A stretch of 64,000 nucleotides of DNA from Ettlia oleoabundans (lineage: Eukaryota > Chlorophyta > Chlorophyceae > Chlamydomonadales): assembly GCA_019693395.1 (NCBI GenBank), contig JAAMXP010001201.1:1-64000 (forward strand). Direction: 5' to 3'. Positions within the stretch are counted from its first letter, which is position 1. Each line of letters opens with the position of its first letter. The notes under the pieces were generated by a model that was given only the letters and a program-made list of their open reading frames with translations, did not search any database and had not been told where the DNA came from. The position numbers and the translations under genes are program-made. Below are positions 9,674-21,843 of this stretch, piece by piece.

Positions 9674-12204
9674 ATGTGGGGTACTCTCATCAGCCAAGGC
9701 GAGATCCAATGGATTACTACCGGTGTGTCGTATAACATCCGAAACGATACAAGGGAGCGGGAACAGTTTAGAGAGCTCCACGTGCAACTGGGAGTGCTAG
9801 CGCAGGCCACCGGCTCTGCCCGCGTGCAGCTAGGCGAGACCGACGTTATAGTTGGCGTCAAGGTGTGTTCTGAGCACCGAGACGCGTGCTGGCGGAGACA
9901 GACGATTGGCACGGGTGTTTGCAGGGGCGGCGGCAGCTTAGGGGGCGCCTTGTGTTTGCCCTTACCTGTCCCCTCCTTTGCATGCTTCAGGCAGAAATTG
10001 GCAGCCCAGACGCAGAGAGGCCTGATTGTGGCAGGTTAAACTTTTCGGTGGAGTGCTCGCCTGTGGCTAGCCCGGCGTTTCGGGTGAAAAGCTGTTGCTG
10101 TTCTGCCGGCATTGCTTGTCGTTGTGGTATCAGGATCTGCTTCTCAAAACTTGCATGCAAACCAGTACAATGATGCTTGATACTCAGCATCTGGATAGGC
10201 GCGGCAACTGGGTGCACAGCCTGGCCAGCTGACCTTTCACAGTACGTCCTCACTTGTTGTGGTGCCTGGGTGCTGCTCGTTATGCTGTGCAGGGGCGGGG
10301 CGGTGATGAGCTGGCCAGCGAGCTGTCCCGGGCCTTGGAGCGAAGTATGTACCCAGGGCCTTCAGGCACGTATCTCAGGAACATGTTAAACAGCTCAACC
10401 CATCATGTTTAAGCCCCATCACGTTTAACAAACTCTCTCTGGCGGTGACCCACCTGTGACTGGCTTTGTCAGGGTTTGGTGATGGCATTGCTCCTCGAAC
10501 CATCATGTCACCGTAACTTGCCAGCATGTCACCGCAACTTGCCTGCTTGACCGCTGCTGGTTTGTTCGCCTGCGCCTACTTCCTGCAGGGTGTGGCAGTG
10601 GCCTTGACTTGTCAGTGCTGAGCATCTTGTCTGGCAAGACGTGCTGGGTGTTGTATGTAGATGCACTTGTGCTCAACATTGGCGGCAACTTGCACGATGC
10701 AGTCAGCATAGCAGCAAAGGTGCGTTGGGACGATTAGGACGCTGCGAAGAACTTTGCCTGCTGTGTGTTGGTCGACGGGTAGGAGTATTTTCTGATGAGA
10801 GTTTGGGCTGCACCCTGTTGCAGCCTGTGCGCCCTGGTGATTGCTTCTTGAACACCGCTGGTTTCTGCATCGTTTCCCTTCCGCAGGCGGCACTAGCAGA
10901 TGCGAAAATACCGAAGGTCGAGGTGGTCCCTGGAGAAGATCCCACAGGTGCATCGCTGCACTTTTCACTTAGTTCCATTGCGCCCTGGGTCCCACTCTTG
11001 CCGTTCCACCCATCTCAACGCGGTGTTTAAACAAGTTAAACCAAACGAGACCCCTTGTTTGAACTGGGCAATGGGAACTACACCCCATCGCATGGGCCAG
11101 TTGATCACCAGTTACGCTGCAACGCAAATTTTGACTCGGTGGTACGGTTCGATGTACTGCAGACGAGCCGGATTACGAGGTTGACGACGACCCTTCCGAG
11201 GCAACGAGGTTGAATGTGAACGCCGTGCCCATCTGCGTCACCGTGTCACAGGTGTGGAGGTTGCAAGTGGGACGGGCAGGGAACTGGGTGTCCAGACGCG
11301 AGGTTGGTATTACGCTGGCAGCAGGCTGCAGTGGAGCTTCAGGCAGGTTGCAGATCGCCGTGATTCAATACTCCATAACAAGAAGAAGGTCCAGGGAAGG
11401 AGTGTGCATCAGTCCTTGGCTGCCCTGCCCTGCCCTGTGCAACAACGGCCGCTCAAGAGTGCTGACCAACAAAAAGTTGCTGCGCGCCCGCCCGCCTGCC
11501 TGCCTGCCTGCCTGTCTGCCTGATGACTGCGCAGATTGGGAGTCACTGCGTGGTGGACTTGACAGTAGAGGAGGAGCTGTGCAGCTCAGCAGCTCTGCAG
11601 GTGGGCAAAGCTTCCCCAGCAGCACATGCTCCAACCCATGGTCAAGCTCCACATAGGACTTTTGCTCCACGGAGTTCTCGTTCACACCAAGTTCTGCTGC
11701 TTATAAGGAGCAAACATGTCAACGGTTTCTAAGTGTTGCCCTGAACAGGTGGTTGTGGATCCATGCGGCTCTGTGTGCGGCATCACCAAGCGGCGGCACA
11801 AGGGGATAGACGCCAGCTTGGCACTGGTGCGTTTACCCCCCGGCATGCTCCGGGAGCATCAGCAAGCAAGTTTGTTGCCTGCAGGGGCAGGCACACCAGT
11901 TGCTTGACGGCTGGCGTGCTCCACCATTTTGTGTGCGCAGCAGATCTGCCGCAAAAATTGTGTATTCGGGGGCTGCTGTGTTTTCATTATTAGAAAGGAG
12001 ACCTTGCCAGCAACACTCGTTTTGGGTATGCGGTACATAGTTGTAGGTTTCTATAGATGGTGGAGCTCAAGTTACACAAACTACCGCGGGTGCTTGTTTA
12101 TGCAGGAAATGGTGGAGGTCGCGCAGCGGGCGGCGGCAAAGCTGCACACGTCTCTGAACGAGAAGCTGGCGGCACAGCAGGCGCAGCAGATGGCGGTGGG
12201 CTAG
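9674..12204 (+). CDS. RRP42: Exosome complex component RRP42
   Basis: Subunit of the RNase PH-type ring of the RNA exosome, which processes and degrades RNA 3'-5' in nucleus and cytoplasm; in eukaryotes the ring is normally catalytically inert and binds RNA. Nine exons: 9674-9862, 9991-10083, 10293-10344, 10589-10719, 10887-10947, 11163-11251, 11535-11600, 11749-11826 and 12106-12204; 285 residues, the usual length. Family landmarks in order: GVSYNIRND near the start, ATGSARVQLGETDVIVGVK, AEIGSP, VECSPVASPAF, GRGGDELASEL, TCWVLYVDALVLNIGGNLHD, KIPKVEV, VPICVTVSQIGSHCVVD and CGITKRR. All phases match with GT-AG borders. RRP45 or RRP43 is less likely because of the ICVTVS...IGSHCVVD block and the overall length. 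Confidence 0.93.
11486..11522. repeat. (CCTG)n-like short repeat in an RRP42 intron
   Basis: About six imperfect CCTG units directly upstream of the acceptor of the intron 11252-11534. They form part of the pyrimidine-rich end of the intron. Confidence 0.8.
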
Positions 12205-12461
12205 CCGAGCGTCGCACGGCAGCATGAGTGGCTCTGCTTTATTTCCTGTTCAATCTACAACTATATTATTCATACATGTCCATTTCACGCGCAACCAGCT
12301 GAGTGCGTATTATGAACCCGTATGGTCAACAGTGTATTTGCTTGGCAACTCAATGGAGCTTTCCCTGTGGATGTGTCCATATTTTGCCGCTGCTGCTTAG
12401 CTCATAAGAGGTCAAAACAAGCCTTCCTGATAGAGCAACGTTTCCCCTGGTGACGGCTCCA

Positions 12462-13687
12462 TTAGACGGACAGCGCCTGGCCATTGGGCCCCTCAAAGTA
12501 GGCTCCGTTGCCGAAAGCACAGCAATACTCCTGAGGTGGCGCCATGCTGTCTGCAAGGCGTGGCACTGCCTTGCCGGCGCAGCCGCCGCACTCTGCGGCG
12601 CAGTATTGGGTGACGGTGCGGCGCTGCCAGTCCTGCACACGGATGTAAGGGGCGCCGCAGCGGCCCAGGCGGGCCTGCACAAGGGGGCAAACAGAGCACA
12701 ACGAATTGTCACGGGATAGAATGGGGCATGAACCAAACAGTCGGGGTACAAGACCTGGAAAAAACGGACAAAGTTGATGTGCCAGCTTGGCATGGCAACC
12801 CACTATGGTTCACCCCAACCAGGACACCATATCTGCCAGCTCACCATGTCAGCGCAGGTGATGGGTGTGCACAGGCCGGCGTTTCCGGCAGCGCACGCTG
12901 GGTAGCCTTGTGCAGCAACACAAGCCCAGCCATCATTGTTACCCTCTGACCGGGCGACGGTGAGGGTGGACGTAAGAGAGGGTGGGGAGGTGGCGACACC
13001 ACTCAGCTGGGCTGGCTCACTGGCAGCAACTCCCAGGCGGTTGATGGCCCGTACTTGCACGGTATAGCTATCCAGTGGGGATAGCCCACTGATGATTGCA
13101 GCAGGGACCTGCATAGGAGGGTAGCCACACATGGGCACAGTCATTTTCAACTGTTCAGCGCTGGTGGATGGCTTGACAGGTGCAACTTTAAAACAGACGC
13201 TGTGGGGCTTTTGACTCTATTAATACGGCTACCAACCACTTACTTTGGATTTAAACGTTTTTCCTGTTGAGTCAGGCTGTCCCTCCTTGTACACGGCAAT
13301 CAGGTAGCTGGAGCAAGAGCCGAGCTGTGCCCCGTCGGCGGGCTGCCAGCTGAGAGTGATGGCGGTGTTGCTGGCGGCGGCAGCGCTGAGCCCCCCTGGC
13401 GTGGGGCACCCCCCCCTTGCCCTTTCCAGCAGCATCTGCACAGGGAAGAGTTGGCTGCCTCAGTTGCCGTGGTGCAAACGCTTGATTTGGGAGACCCGGC
13501 GGGATGGCGGCAAGGCGGCGCCAGCGCCTGGCGGTGCACGGCCAGCGTGCATCTTCCCCGAACCAATCTCCTCCGGAAACGCTCTCTATCACATGGACAG
13601 TAGGTTGCCTCGCACCTGCGCCTGTGCGTTGCGCGAGAGGACTAGCAGCAACGCTGCCCCGAGCAGCACGAGGCGTGCGGACGTCAT
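12462..13687 (-). CDS. Secreted fibronectin type III protein with Cys-rich tail
   Basis: Four exons: 13687-13616, 13435-13244, 13108-12845 and 12674-12462; 246 residues, all phase 0. Exon 1 is essentially a signal peptide (TSARLVLLGAALLLVL, then an AQA site). Residues about 30-125 form one fibronectin type III domain: ITLSWQP, YLIAVYKEG, then GLSPLDSYTVQVRAIN and a GVAASEP strand, split by an intron in the middle of the domain. The C-terminal half holds ten Cys, including CC and GGC, and should be disulfide-bonded. There are no membrane segments after the signal, so secretion to the wall or medium, or residence in the ER lumen, is inferred. No catalytic motif is visible. The stop lies 257 bp from the RRP42 stop on the other strand. 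Confidence 0.75.
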
Positions 13688-14314
13688 GTCAAGTCGCTTG
13701 TTTTGGGCGTGGGGTTGTTGTATTCGCCACAGCGAACGCTTCAAGGTGCAGGCGGGAACGGAAGGAGAGCGCCTCGACGATGAGGGATGTGGCAATGAGG
13801 GAGACGCATGGGCACACATGTCAGTGGGTGCGCCACATGTGGCAGGGTGACTTGTCTTGCTGCCTTCGGCAGCTTAGCAATCTTGGTATGGTGGACAGCT
13901 GTGTTCCACTCTGTTGTGAACGCCGCAAATGTGCTGTCGCCATGGTCGAATGACCTTGGCGACAGCCTTCGCACTTGGGGTTGGCGTGACGTACGCAGAT
14001 GTTGGAAATATTGAGTATGTTGAGAACCTGGCAAGATCGGAAGCCAACATGAAGACCAAAAAGGAAGCTAGGACATGCTGTGCCCACATGGTTAACACAA
14101 AGCTGGCACAGGCACAAACCCAGCAGACCGGGGGTCGACGCTGCGCCGCCGCTCTTGCCGCTTGTCCTGCTTTCGGTACTGCACAGCCCTGAAACACCCG
14201 GGCCTGCTGACTGTCGCAAAACGCTGACCCCTTCCGTCGGCCTGTTATGTCTCAGAGGCCGGTTGCTGTCCGCCTGCCGGCTGGCGTTCCCGATCGCACG
14301 GCTGTTCTCGACAC
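13688..14314. other. Divergent promoter region, FN3 protein / SMYD-like
   Basis: 627 bp between two start codons pointing away from each other. Both promoters should lie here. I see no coding frame with splice partners and no recognisable repeat. Confidence 0.4.
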
Positions 14315-17300
14315 ATGCAGAGCCCCTTAAATGCTTTGCTACACGACGTAGAGGCGCGATGCGGTCCGGCAGAGTGCACCACAATCGCAGCTGCCGCGGC
14401 CACCGCCGCCCAGCATGCAGTGGCGGTGCCGCTTTTTGCCGATGTGGCTTCAGTGCTGTTGCAGCCCAACGTGCAGGTGATGTCCAATCGTGTCAGGAAG
14501 CCTTTCTGGATGCTTGCAGACTGCAGCATATCCCTGTCGCTGTTGCCGGCTTTTTGGCCGACCACTCACCTAGCCACAATACCGTTTGCGCTAGCGATAA
14601 GCAGGGGGGTTCCAAGGGGGGGCCGCAGGCCAACTGTTACAGCTTATCATACAGAGGTAAATAAACTTTACCTCCAGCCAGTGCTGACTGCAGGGTTGCG
14701 CAGCAGATGAGGAGCACGTAGCTTCGTGCAAGCAGCGCGGCACTGCCGCCTTTGGGCGTGGCCAGTACCGCCAGGCAGCGCAGCTCTTCTCCGAAGCGCT
14801 GCGGTACAGCGATGAGACCAGCAGTACAGCTTCTGGTGCCCAGCTGGCAGCGCGGCTGTACTGCAATCGCGCCCTATGTCTCTCCAAGCTGCAGCCACCT
14901 CAACTGGAGGCAGCGCTGCAGGACAGCACTGCTGCCATCACCTGCGATCCCACCTTTGCCAAGGGTTGGTATCGCCGAGCGTGGGCGGCGCGAGCACTGG
15001 GCCGTGGCGGCAGCCCAGGCACGCTGCTGAACGCACGTCGCGCGCTGCAGCTGCTGCAGGAGCAGCAGGCAGATTCTTCAGAAGCGGCAGCACTGGTGGC
15101 AGAGCTTGAAACGCAGCAAGGGACAGATGTCACGGTGGAGGATAGCAGCACCGGTGGTGGTGCTGAGGCTGCGTCAGCCGCCAATGGCCACGCCACTCCC
15201 AGCGAGATCGCAGAGTCAGCAGCGGCTTCAGCTGCTGCAGCTTCCACAGCGGTTACTGCTGAGCTGGGTAGTTCCAATGGACCGTCAGACCAGCTGCAGT
15301 TCTTGGTGAAAGCTGCCGGCTCGCAGCTGTCTGTGCAGCAGACGCAGGATGAAGGACGGTGCTTGGCAGCTGCTGAGGCGCTACCAGCAGGGCAGGATGT
15401 GCTGCAGGAGCAGCCTTTCAGCTTTGCTCTGACCAAGCTGGGCCGCCGATTGGTAGGTGTGCTGCGCTGCTGCAGGGTGCTGCTGGTCAGGTTGTACCAG
15501 GCAGGCCTGGCTTGCAAATATTTGTTGTCAATCTGTTTGACACACCGCCCCAATATCCACATGTTGCCTAATACCCAATGCGTGTTCATGCTCTGCCTGC
15601 TGGCATGCAGGTCTGTGCAACCTGCCTGGCCCCGTTGGCGGGGTTAGCAGCGCCCTACTACTGCCGCAGCTGCCCCATGCCCGCCTACTGCAGCGCCGCC
15701 TGCCGTTCTGCCGATGCTTTCCACCAGCCTGGTGGCCCAGAATGCGGCCGTCCCTGGACTGTGCTGCTGCCTGCCGAGGCCCTAGCTGCGCTGAGATTGG
15801 CAAGGAGGCTAGCATTGGCAGGACCTGGCTCCCCAGTTGCTGGCCAGGTGGCTTCCCTAGGCACGCATTTTGAAAAGATGGATCCAACAGAGGTCGTACA
15901 GCTGGCGGCCCTGGCGGCAGTCGCACATGCCACCTGGCAGCGTGCCGAGGAGTCGGCGGGCGCTGCCGCTGGGCAGCATCGTCAGGCAGGGGATGCTAGC
16001 ATTGCACCATCAGCAGCAGGAGTGTCGACCACTGGAGGGGAAGAGCTTGCAGGCAGCGGTATTACAGTGGAGGATGTCCTGACAGCTCTCTGCCGCATGC
16101 AGGTACGACAGGGTGGTTGTGGCAAAGGGCAGAGCATCACAGCCACTAATGTGCGAGAAATGGTCGGGGCAAGGGTTAGGCATGCATGTAGCAGTTTTCA
16201 GGAGCCAGCAAAACAAAGATGATATGAGACGCTGAGCAAGTTAAAGAGCGGACTGCTTGTTTACGTACCTGTGTGTGCGCAGATCAATGGGCTGGCGGTG
16301 GTGCCGCCCGAGAGGCACGGCAGTGGGGATCGTTTGGCGCTGGCGCTTTACCCGGTGCGCTGAGCCTTTCTGCGCTGTTGCATTGACTGGTATTTCTGGT
16401 GCCATGGTGCACTGCCGCAGGTCCGTTTTAGGATGCTATTGATACTGCCGTAATGTTCTGCCGATATTGATCGCCGCAATGCGCTGGGCTGTGTGTTTCT
16501 TCTTTGTCAAGCCAAGCTACAAGGCGCAACACCTCAAAACGTCATCTCTCTGTGTGCAGGTGGGCAGCCTATTGAACCACAGCTGCCTGCCCAATGTGGC
16601 CACACGCTTTGAGGTGGGTGTGCAGGCAAAAAGTAATTAACCATGAGGGCGCCTAGGGGCAGGGTATCCGACGGCCCATAGCAGCTGGAAACCAAGCGTG
16701 CCCTTGTGAAGCTGTCCATGATCTTCTACCTGTTGGTGTGGAAGAAGTGCTCAGGTGTGCGGTCTGCCGGTTGAGTTTGTTTTTATATTCTTCTGCTAGC
16801 TGTCCTCCCCCCATGTGGCTGCCCTGTAGGCAGGCAAGCTTGTTGTGCGTACGGTGGAAGAAGCGGCGCCAGGCGAGCCACTGCTGCACTGCTACGGCCC
16901 TCAGGCGGGCGAGATGACAGCGACGCAGCGGCGGCGGGCTCTATTGCAGCAGTACCACTTCAACTGCCGTTGCCGTGCCTGTGCCGGAACAGCAGGGCAG
17001 CTGGTGGATCTGGCTCCTGCTGGGCTGAAGTGCTCCAGCAGCGGCGGTCGGTGCGCGGGGTCTGTGCTGCCGACGTGCACCGTGCCAGCCGGTGTGTTGC
17101 ACCGTTACCAGCTGCCAGCAGGCAGCGGCGCTTGCTGCATCTGCGGTGCACAGTTGTCCATAGAGAGGTGGCAGGAAGAGGTGTTGCCAGAGCTGCAGGC
17201 AGCGGCAGGGGCGCATGCCAGCGCTGTGGCTGCGCTGGAGCAGCACGAGGAGCAGCAGGGTGGCTCTAAACCACCATCAGCGTCAGCAACAGCGGCGGTG

Positions 17301-17675
17301 CAGCAGATTGTGCGGGCGCTGCGCCAGTGCCTGCGCCAGCGGCAGCAGCTGCTGCACCCACACAACTTGCTGCTGGGTGCTACGCACGATGCATTGGCGC
17401 ACGCATGGCACCTGGCTGGCAACCAAGAAGCGGCGGCACAGCACTTGCGCCACAGCCTTGCGGTATTGCAGCACAGCTACCCGCCCGGCAGCACCGCCGT
17501 GGCATTTCAGTGGCGGCAGCTGGCGCAGGCGCTGCGTCTGGCGGCAGCTGCGGCCGCAGCTGGGGGATCAGGAGCAGGAGGGATAGGGGCGGCCGAGGTG
17601 CTGCTAGCGGAGGCACGACAAGCTGAGGAAGCAGCTGATGAGGTGTTGGCACTGCATTTTGGGCACGCAGTTTGA
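14315..17675 (+). CDS. TPR-MYND-SET protein (SMYD4-like lysine methyltransferase)
   Basis: Probable S-adenosylmethionine-dependent protein lysine methyltransferase. Six exons, all phase 0: 14315-14476, 14694-15452, 15611-16102, 16283-16354, 16560-16613 and 16830-17675; 794 residues. TPR helices lie near residues 60-150 (KQRGTAAFGRGQYRQAAQLF; LYCNRALCLSKLQ). The N-terminal SET segment follows at about 285-305, then a MYND zinc finger with the C-x2-C pattern CATCLAP ... YYCRSCPMPAYCSAACR. The SET core resumes with NHSCLPNVATRFE, HCYGP and the post-SET triad CRCRAC. The C-terminal third is Ala/Gln-rich helices with TPR character. The order TPR, split SET with MYND insert, TPR is that of SMYD4. 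The acceptor of exon 2 has close alternatives. Targets are unknown. Confidence 0.85.
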
Positions 17676-18350
17676 GCTGTGACGAACTGTGATGGCCTAT
17701 GTAACCAGCCAGAATTTGTAACAGTTTTCACTCGTAATTGTGGTAGCCAAGGAGATGGTGGTGCAGATGGGCCGCATTGTACACAGCGCAGGTACACCCG
17801 CGTACCACAGTGAGCTGCCATTTTTAATTTGCGGGGAGACGGGCAGCCCTCGACACCATACTATCAGCATTTTTGGTCGTCAAATTCCTCATTAAGCACG
17901 GTGGAGCTCTGGCCGCAACGCATGCACCGGCGGTGATCTCGAAACCCTGAGTCTGAGCGGGCGTTTCGGGGGCCGTGATGGGGCACTTTGTTACCAGTAG
18001 CGGCTACATATGCAGCAGGCTTCCCTCGCAGCCTTCAGGTGCAGCATGGCCGCTTAAGGGCAGGTGCTAGAGCTTGATGCTGTTTTCTCGGCAGCACGCC
18101 TATGATCGTCGGAGCGTCTGATGCCGAGCCGCCCATCCACCCTGCAGGGTTGCCGCTACACAGGGCAGGTCGCTTGAATGCCGCCGCCACGCAGCATGTT
18201 TCTCGCTCCGGCGCCGACCTTCGCTCCTGGCTCACAGTAGCGGTTAAAGCTGGTGAGTGAGCAGCTCGACTGCAAATCCCGCTGACAGTTCTGTGTGATG
18301 GATGCCACGCGCAGCTTGCGGGGCGTTGTCACTAGGGCCGTGCGTCATGG
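17676..18350. other. Intergenic: SMYD-like 3' flank and upstream of coiled-coil gene 2
   Basis: 675 bp. TGTAA occurs at about 17699 and 17714, within 45 nt of the SMYD-like stop, matching the green-algal polyadenylation motif. The rest probably holds the promoter and perhaps an unidentified first exon of the next gene; candidate ATGs near 18108 and 18294 do not splice in phase. Confidence 0.45.
17714..17718 (+). promoter_or_regulatory. TGTAA polyadenylation-type signal
   Basis: A TGTAA pentamer about 40 nt past the SMYD-like stop codon, with a second copy at about 17699. In chlorophyte algae this motif commonly replaces AATAAA. A cleavage site cannot be seen. Confidence 0.45.
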
Positions 18351-20497
18351 TTGCATAGTACGGCTTCCATCGCTGACGCAGGCAAAGACTCATCACCACC
18401 GCCTCTTCAGGCAGCGCCAGTGCGGCGCCTTGGACAACGCCTTTCCAGCCGCAATGCTGCATGGGCAACAGCCGACGGCGCAGCTTCAGAAGCACATGCG
18501 TGGCGCCGTTTCCCCAGAAGGCAAGCCGCGGGGCGGTCGTCCCCTCACCACCAAATGCGGCGGCAGCCAGGTTCTGATGTTCCTTTCCACCAGGCGTCCA
18601 GCTCTGGCGACGTTCAGGAGCTCCAGGCATCGCTAGAGCTGCAGCGCAGTCAGCTGGACTTGCCTGATCCCTGGCGCCTGCCAGCCTATATCACCAGCCA
18701 GCCCAGCCGGCCAGCAGTGCCACCCCAAACCCACCCTGCCCAACAACCCAGGAGGAACACCCATGCTGCCTTCCCCTCAGCAACGCGCTATACACCACCG
18801 GCTGCAGTTGGCACCGGCTCGCCAGTGCCAGCCGCACACCCAGCACAGCAGATGGCAAGCCTCGCCGCTGTTCGGCGGGCGCAGGCGGCAGCCAGGGTTG
18901 CCGAAGAGGCAGCAGCACGGGCCAAGGCCGCTGCTGCCGCCGCACAAGCGGCGGCGGCGGAGGTGGAGGAGGAGCAACAGCAGCAGCGGCACCTCGGGGC
19001 GATTGCCTCTGACTGGCAGGCGCAGCTGGTAGCGCAGCGGCAGGCGCTCAATCGGGCCAGGAGTCAGCTGAGGGAGAGGGAGGAGGAGGTGCAGTTTTTG
19101 AGGGGGAAGTTGTTGGCGGCTGAGGCGCTTGTGCACCAAAAAGTTGACGCCCATCTGGAGCAACAGCAGCAGGCTGGGCAGGACGAGCAGGAGAGGAATA
19201 AGACGGAGGAGGAAGAGCAACAGCATTGGCAGGGCCGGTTGCTTGAACTAGAGCAGGCTTTGGAGCAAAAAGGGGAGGAGGTTCTGCGGCTGCAGGAGCA
19301 ACTGGCGGCAGCTGCCCAGCAGCAGGAGGCGGCAGCTGCTGCTGCAACCGAGGACTTGACCCTTCTTGAGGAGGTGGGTGCTAAGCTGGCTTGCTGGAGT
19401 GGAAGCCTGCCCGCCCCTAGCAGCAGGCTATTGTGACAGCAGCCACATCAGCCGCGTCTGCTGCAGGCTGTGGGAGGCAATGCGTCTGCGCTCTTTAATG
19501 CACAATGACGTTCTGGTGGTCCACGCTGCACAAACCAGAATGTAGATCATGCCACCCCACCATTTCTGCTTGATTAGAAGGTGTAGATCATGCCACCCTA
19601 CTGTTGCCACGTTGTTTTTACAGGAGCTGAAGGAGAAGCGGGTGCTGATTGAGTGCCTGCAAGCTGAGCTGGTAGAGGTGTCAAAGCAGTCACAAGCAAC
19701 AGATGATGTTGCGCCAGCAGGCGTGCCGCTGTACACAACCTTTGGGCCCACCCTGCTAGGCAAGGCTGTCAGGTGTGTGGGGGACTGGATGCCATCGGGA
19801 TGCATCAACGTGACGTTGTATTTTTTATACGGTTGCCTTCTCATCACGGAAACACATGGCGACAGTGCCTGTGTCATATGCTGCTGCTGCTGTTTTCCCT
19901 GCATCAACTGCCCTGGTGCAGGGTGTGGTGGTCTGAGCGGCAAGACTGGGTGCCAGGCCGCGTTGTGCATGTGATCATGCCGGACAGGTACACCCCTCAC
20001 CAGCCCAGGTGGCGTGGTTGGCCGTACGGTTGTTGCTCATGCTGACTTGCCACTGTTGTGCACTTCCACCTGGAGTGCGGTAGGTAAGGTGGCTGATAGC
20101 CCCGCCCTTGCGTGTGTCAATTCCCTCCAATCGGTCCTTGTTGGCTGCAGGATTCAGACCGTGGAGTGCCGCGGCGGAGTGGGACCTCGCATGATGCTTC
20201 AGCGCTTCCGGCTAGAACATGTAGGCATTTTCGTGCCCCCCAAAAACAGCACAAAGTCGAGTCGACACTGCTCCAGTGCATTGCATCTACGTCCGACAAA
20301 ACTTCAGCTTTGTCGTTTGGCACAGCTGACCTGCTGCTGGCTGGCATCTTGACGCTCACTGCCTCACTTGTAGCTTTAACCATCTACAAAGCGCTTACCT
20401 TCTGTTGCAGGAGCGCTTCCAGCTTCAGATGGCCGAGGGGCGGTGGGTGCAATATACCAATGGCAGGCAGGTGCTGCTGGAGGGCGGTGAGCAGTAA
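18351..20497 (+). CDS. Coiled-coil protein 2, start unresolved
   Basis: Exons: open frame from 18351 (possible ATG at 18555) to 19373, then 19624-19772, 20151-20220 and 20411-20497. Joins are phase-matched: LLEE|ELKEKRVLIECLQAELVE continues one helix across intron 1, strong support for that splice. The N-terminal part is Pro/Gln-rich. Residues from about 170 on (counted from 18351) form a long Ala/Glu/Gln coiled coil. A short C-terminal segment, RWVQYTNGRQVLLEGG, may be a beta-hairpin repeat of the kind seen at the end of TCP10/CPAP-type centriolar proteins, but the match is too short to name it. In-frame TAG at 18333 means that the real start is an ATG at 18555 or an upstream exon. Confidence 0.6.
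19541..19598. repeat. 17-bp direct repeat in an intron of coiled-coil gene 2
   Basis: The 17-mer TGTAGATCATGCCACCC occurs at 19541-19557 and again at 19582-19598, 41 bp apart, shortly before the acceptor at 19623. Confidence 0.85.
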
Positions 20498-21125
20498 TCG
20501 ATTCCACCGCCTGCGTGAGTGCAAGAGCTTGAGCTGTAGCAAAACAAAACAATTGATTAGTTTCCCACGCACGTTGCCGCTGCTTTACGTGTAACGGTCT
20601 GCTCGCAATGCCTTAGGGGGATCCACTTGTGTGGGTGTGGGTGGGGGGGGGGGGGGCACTCCGCCGGGGCCAGGGGATAGCGGCAGGCAAGTGCCGACTT
20701 CCATCGATGTGGTGGTTGCTGCCACGTCCCACGTATGATCGTCCTGATAGCGGAGGTTTACAGCGGGACCCTCTGTTCGTTCTACTGCACCAAGTAAAAT
20801 CACGAGAGCAATGGGGGGTTGCCGGTAAAGTGACAGGGGTCTGCCAGGTTTGTCGTATGCATCCCCATGGGTTGTACTCATCAGTTGTTCTTATGGATCG
20901 AAGCCATCACGACAATGACGCAACTTAATGGCGCCGTGAACGACAAGTCGAAGTTCAGCAGGCACGGCATCTTTTGAGCCGGGGCCGGCGGGGAGGAAAG
21001 TCTTCTCAGAGAAGGGTAAACTTTGGATTCTAAGTAGCTGCAGTAGTGGTGGCAGCATCACAGCAAGGGCTTGTGCTGGATGTGGCCTGCTGTGAGGGGT
21101 TGGTGCTGTGCTGGGAGGCTGATGA
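20498..21125. other. Intergenic with a G14 tract
   Basis: This follows the stop of coiled-coil gene 2. It holds 14 consecutive G at 20643-20656 and otherwise short open frames only. TGTAA occurs at about 20590 on the plus strand, 93 nt after the stop. Confidence 0.4.
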
Positions 21126-21843
21126 GGCTGCCGCCATGCAGATGCAGCGGGCCACAGCCAGCAAGCGCCAGCCCCACCGCTGCGCCCGCTCCTGGTGCGG
21201 CTGTTTGGTGCGGCGGCAATAGAGGCAGTGGAGGAGGCAGCTTACGACGGGGAGGAAATTAAGCTGCTGCCTGCTAAATGCAGCATCGAAGAGGCAGCTG
21301 CCGCGGTCGTCCAGGAAATGTTCCTGCTGGAGGGCTGGCCGGCGGCTGACCCTGAGCGGCAGGTTCAGCAGCGTGATCAGGAACAGGAGCAGATACAGCA
21401 GGTCCCCAGCAGCAGCAAGAGTTGCAGCTGTCGCAGCTGCGGACGGCGCTGCGGCAGGGACAGCTGTCACCTGGCGTAGTGGCAGGCTGCTGAGCTGTGG
21501 GGAGGCGACCCTTCTGGGATGCTCTCTGAGCTGGCTGAGAAGAAGCAGGTGACAGTTTACTAAGTCGTTTCTGTGGTTACTAGTGCAAGCATATACTTGA
21601 TTTGCATCTTTGCACTGCAGAGAGCATTGTCACACCGAGCAGGTTGCAATGAGTTGTGAACGGAGCTTAACTTCAATTCAACTTCAAGGTTGTCATTCTT
21701 GGCGCCTCTTTGCAAGCCCTGCTCACCTACCCAGTTACCTTACCACCTTACTCATCCTGTGCCTATGCAGCTTCTCCCACTGGAGCGTTCCTTGGGCAAG
21801 AAAGGTGGCAAGGCGGCCAGGGGGAGCTATCTTACAAACCTGG
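21126..21843 (+). pseudogene. Orphan exon-like frames, gene fragment or unrecognised gene
   Basis: Three plus-strand stretches look coding but cannot be joined with confidence. About 21036-21224 reads GLVLDVACCEGLVLCWEADEAA in one frame. The overlapping 21126-21408 reads LLVRLFGAAAIEAVEEAAYD and EEIKLLPAKCSIEEAAAA in another. About 21769-21843, after a GCAG acceptor, reads LPLERSLGKKGGKAARGSYL. The two overlapping frames suggest either a frameshifted remnant or an unseen splice. No domain is recognised and no start or stop can be assigned. It may be a decayed gene or chance. Confidence 0.2.

Noticed and set aside
14900..15589. Minus-strand open frame of 229 codons
   Set aside because: It mirrors exon 2 of the SMYD-like gene; Ala/Ser-rich antisense frames stay open in this GC-rich coding DNA.
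18108..18171. Candidate first exon (ATG at 18108) for coiled-coil gene 2
   Set aside because: Its possible donor gives phase 0, whereas the acceptor at about 18380 would need phase 1; the donor is also weak.
21030..21470. Minus-strand 146-codon frame with a hydrophobic stretch
   Set aside because: The hydrophobic segment is the antisense of Glu/Gln codons in the plus-strand exon-like frames; nothing else supports it.
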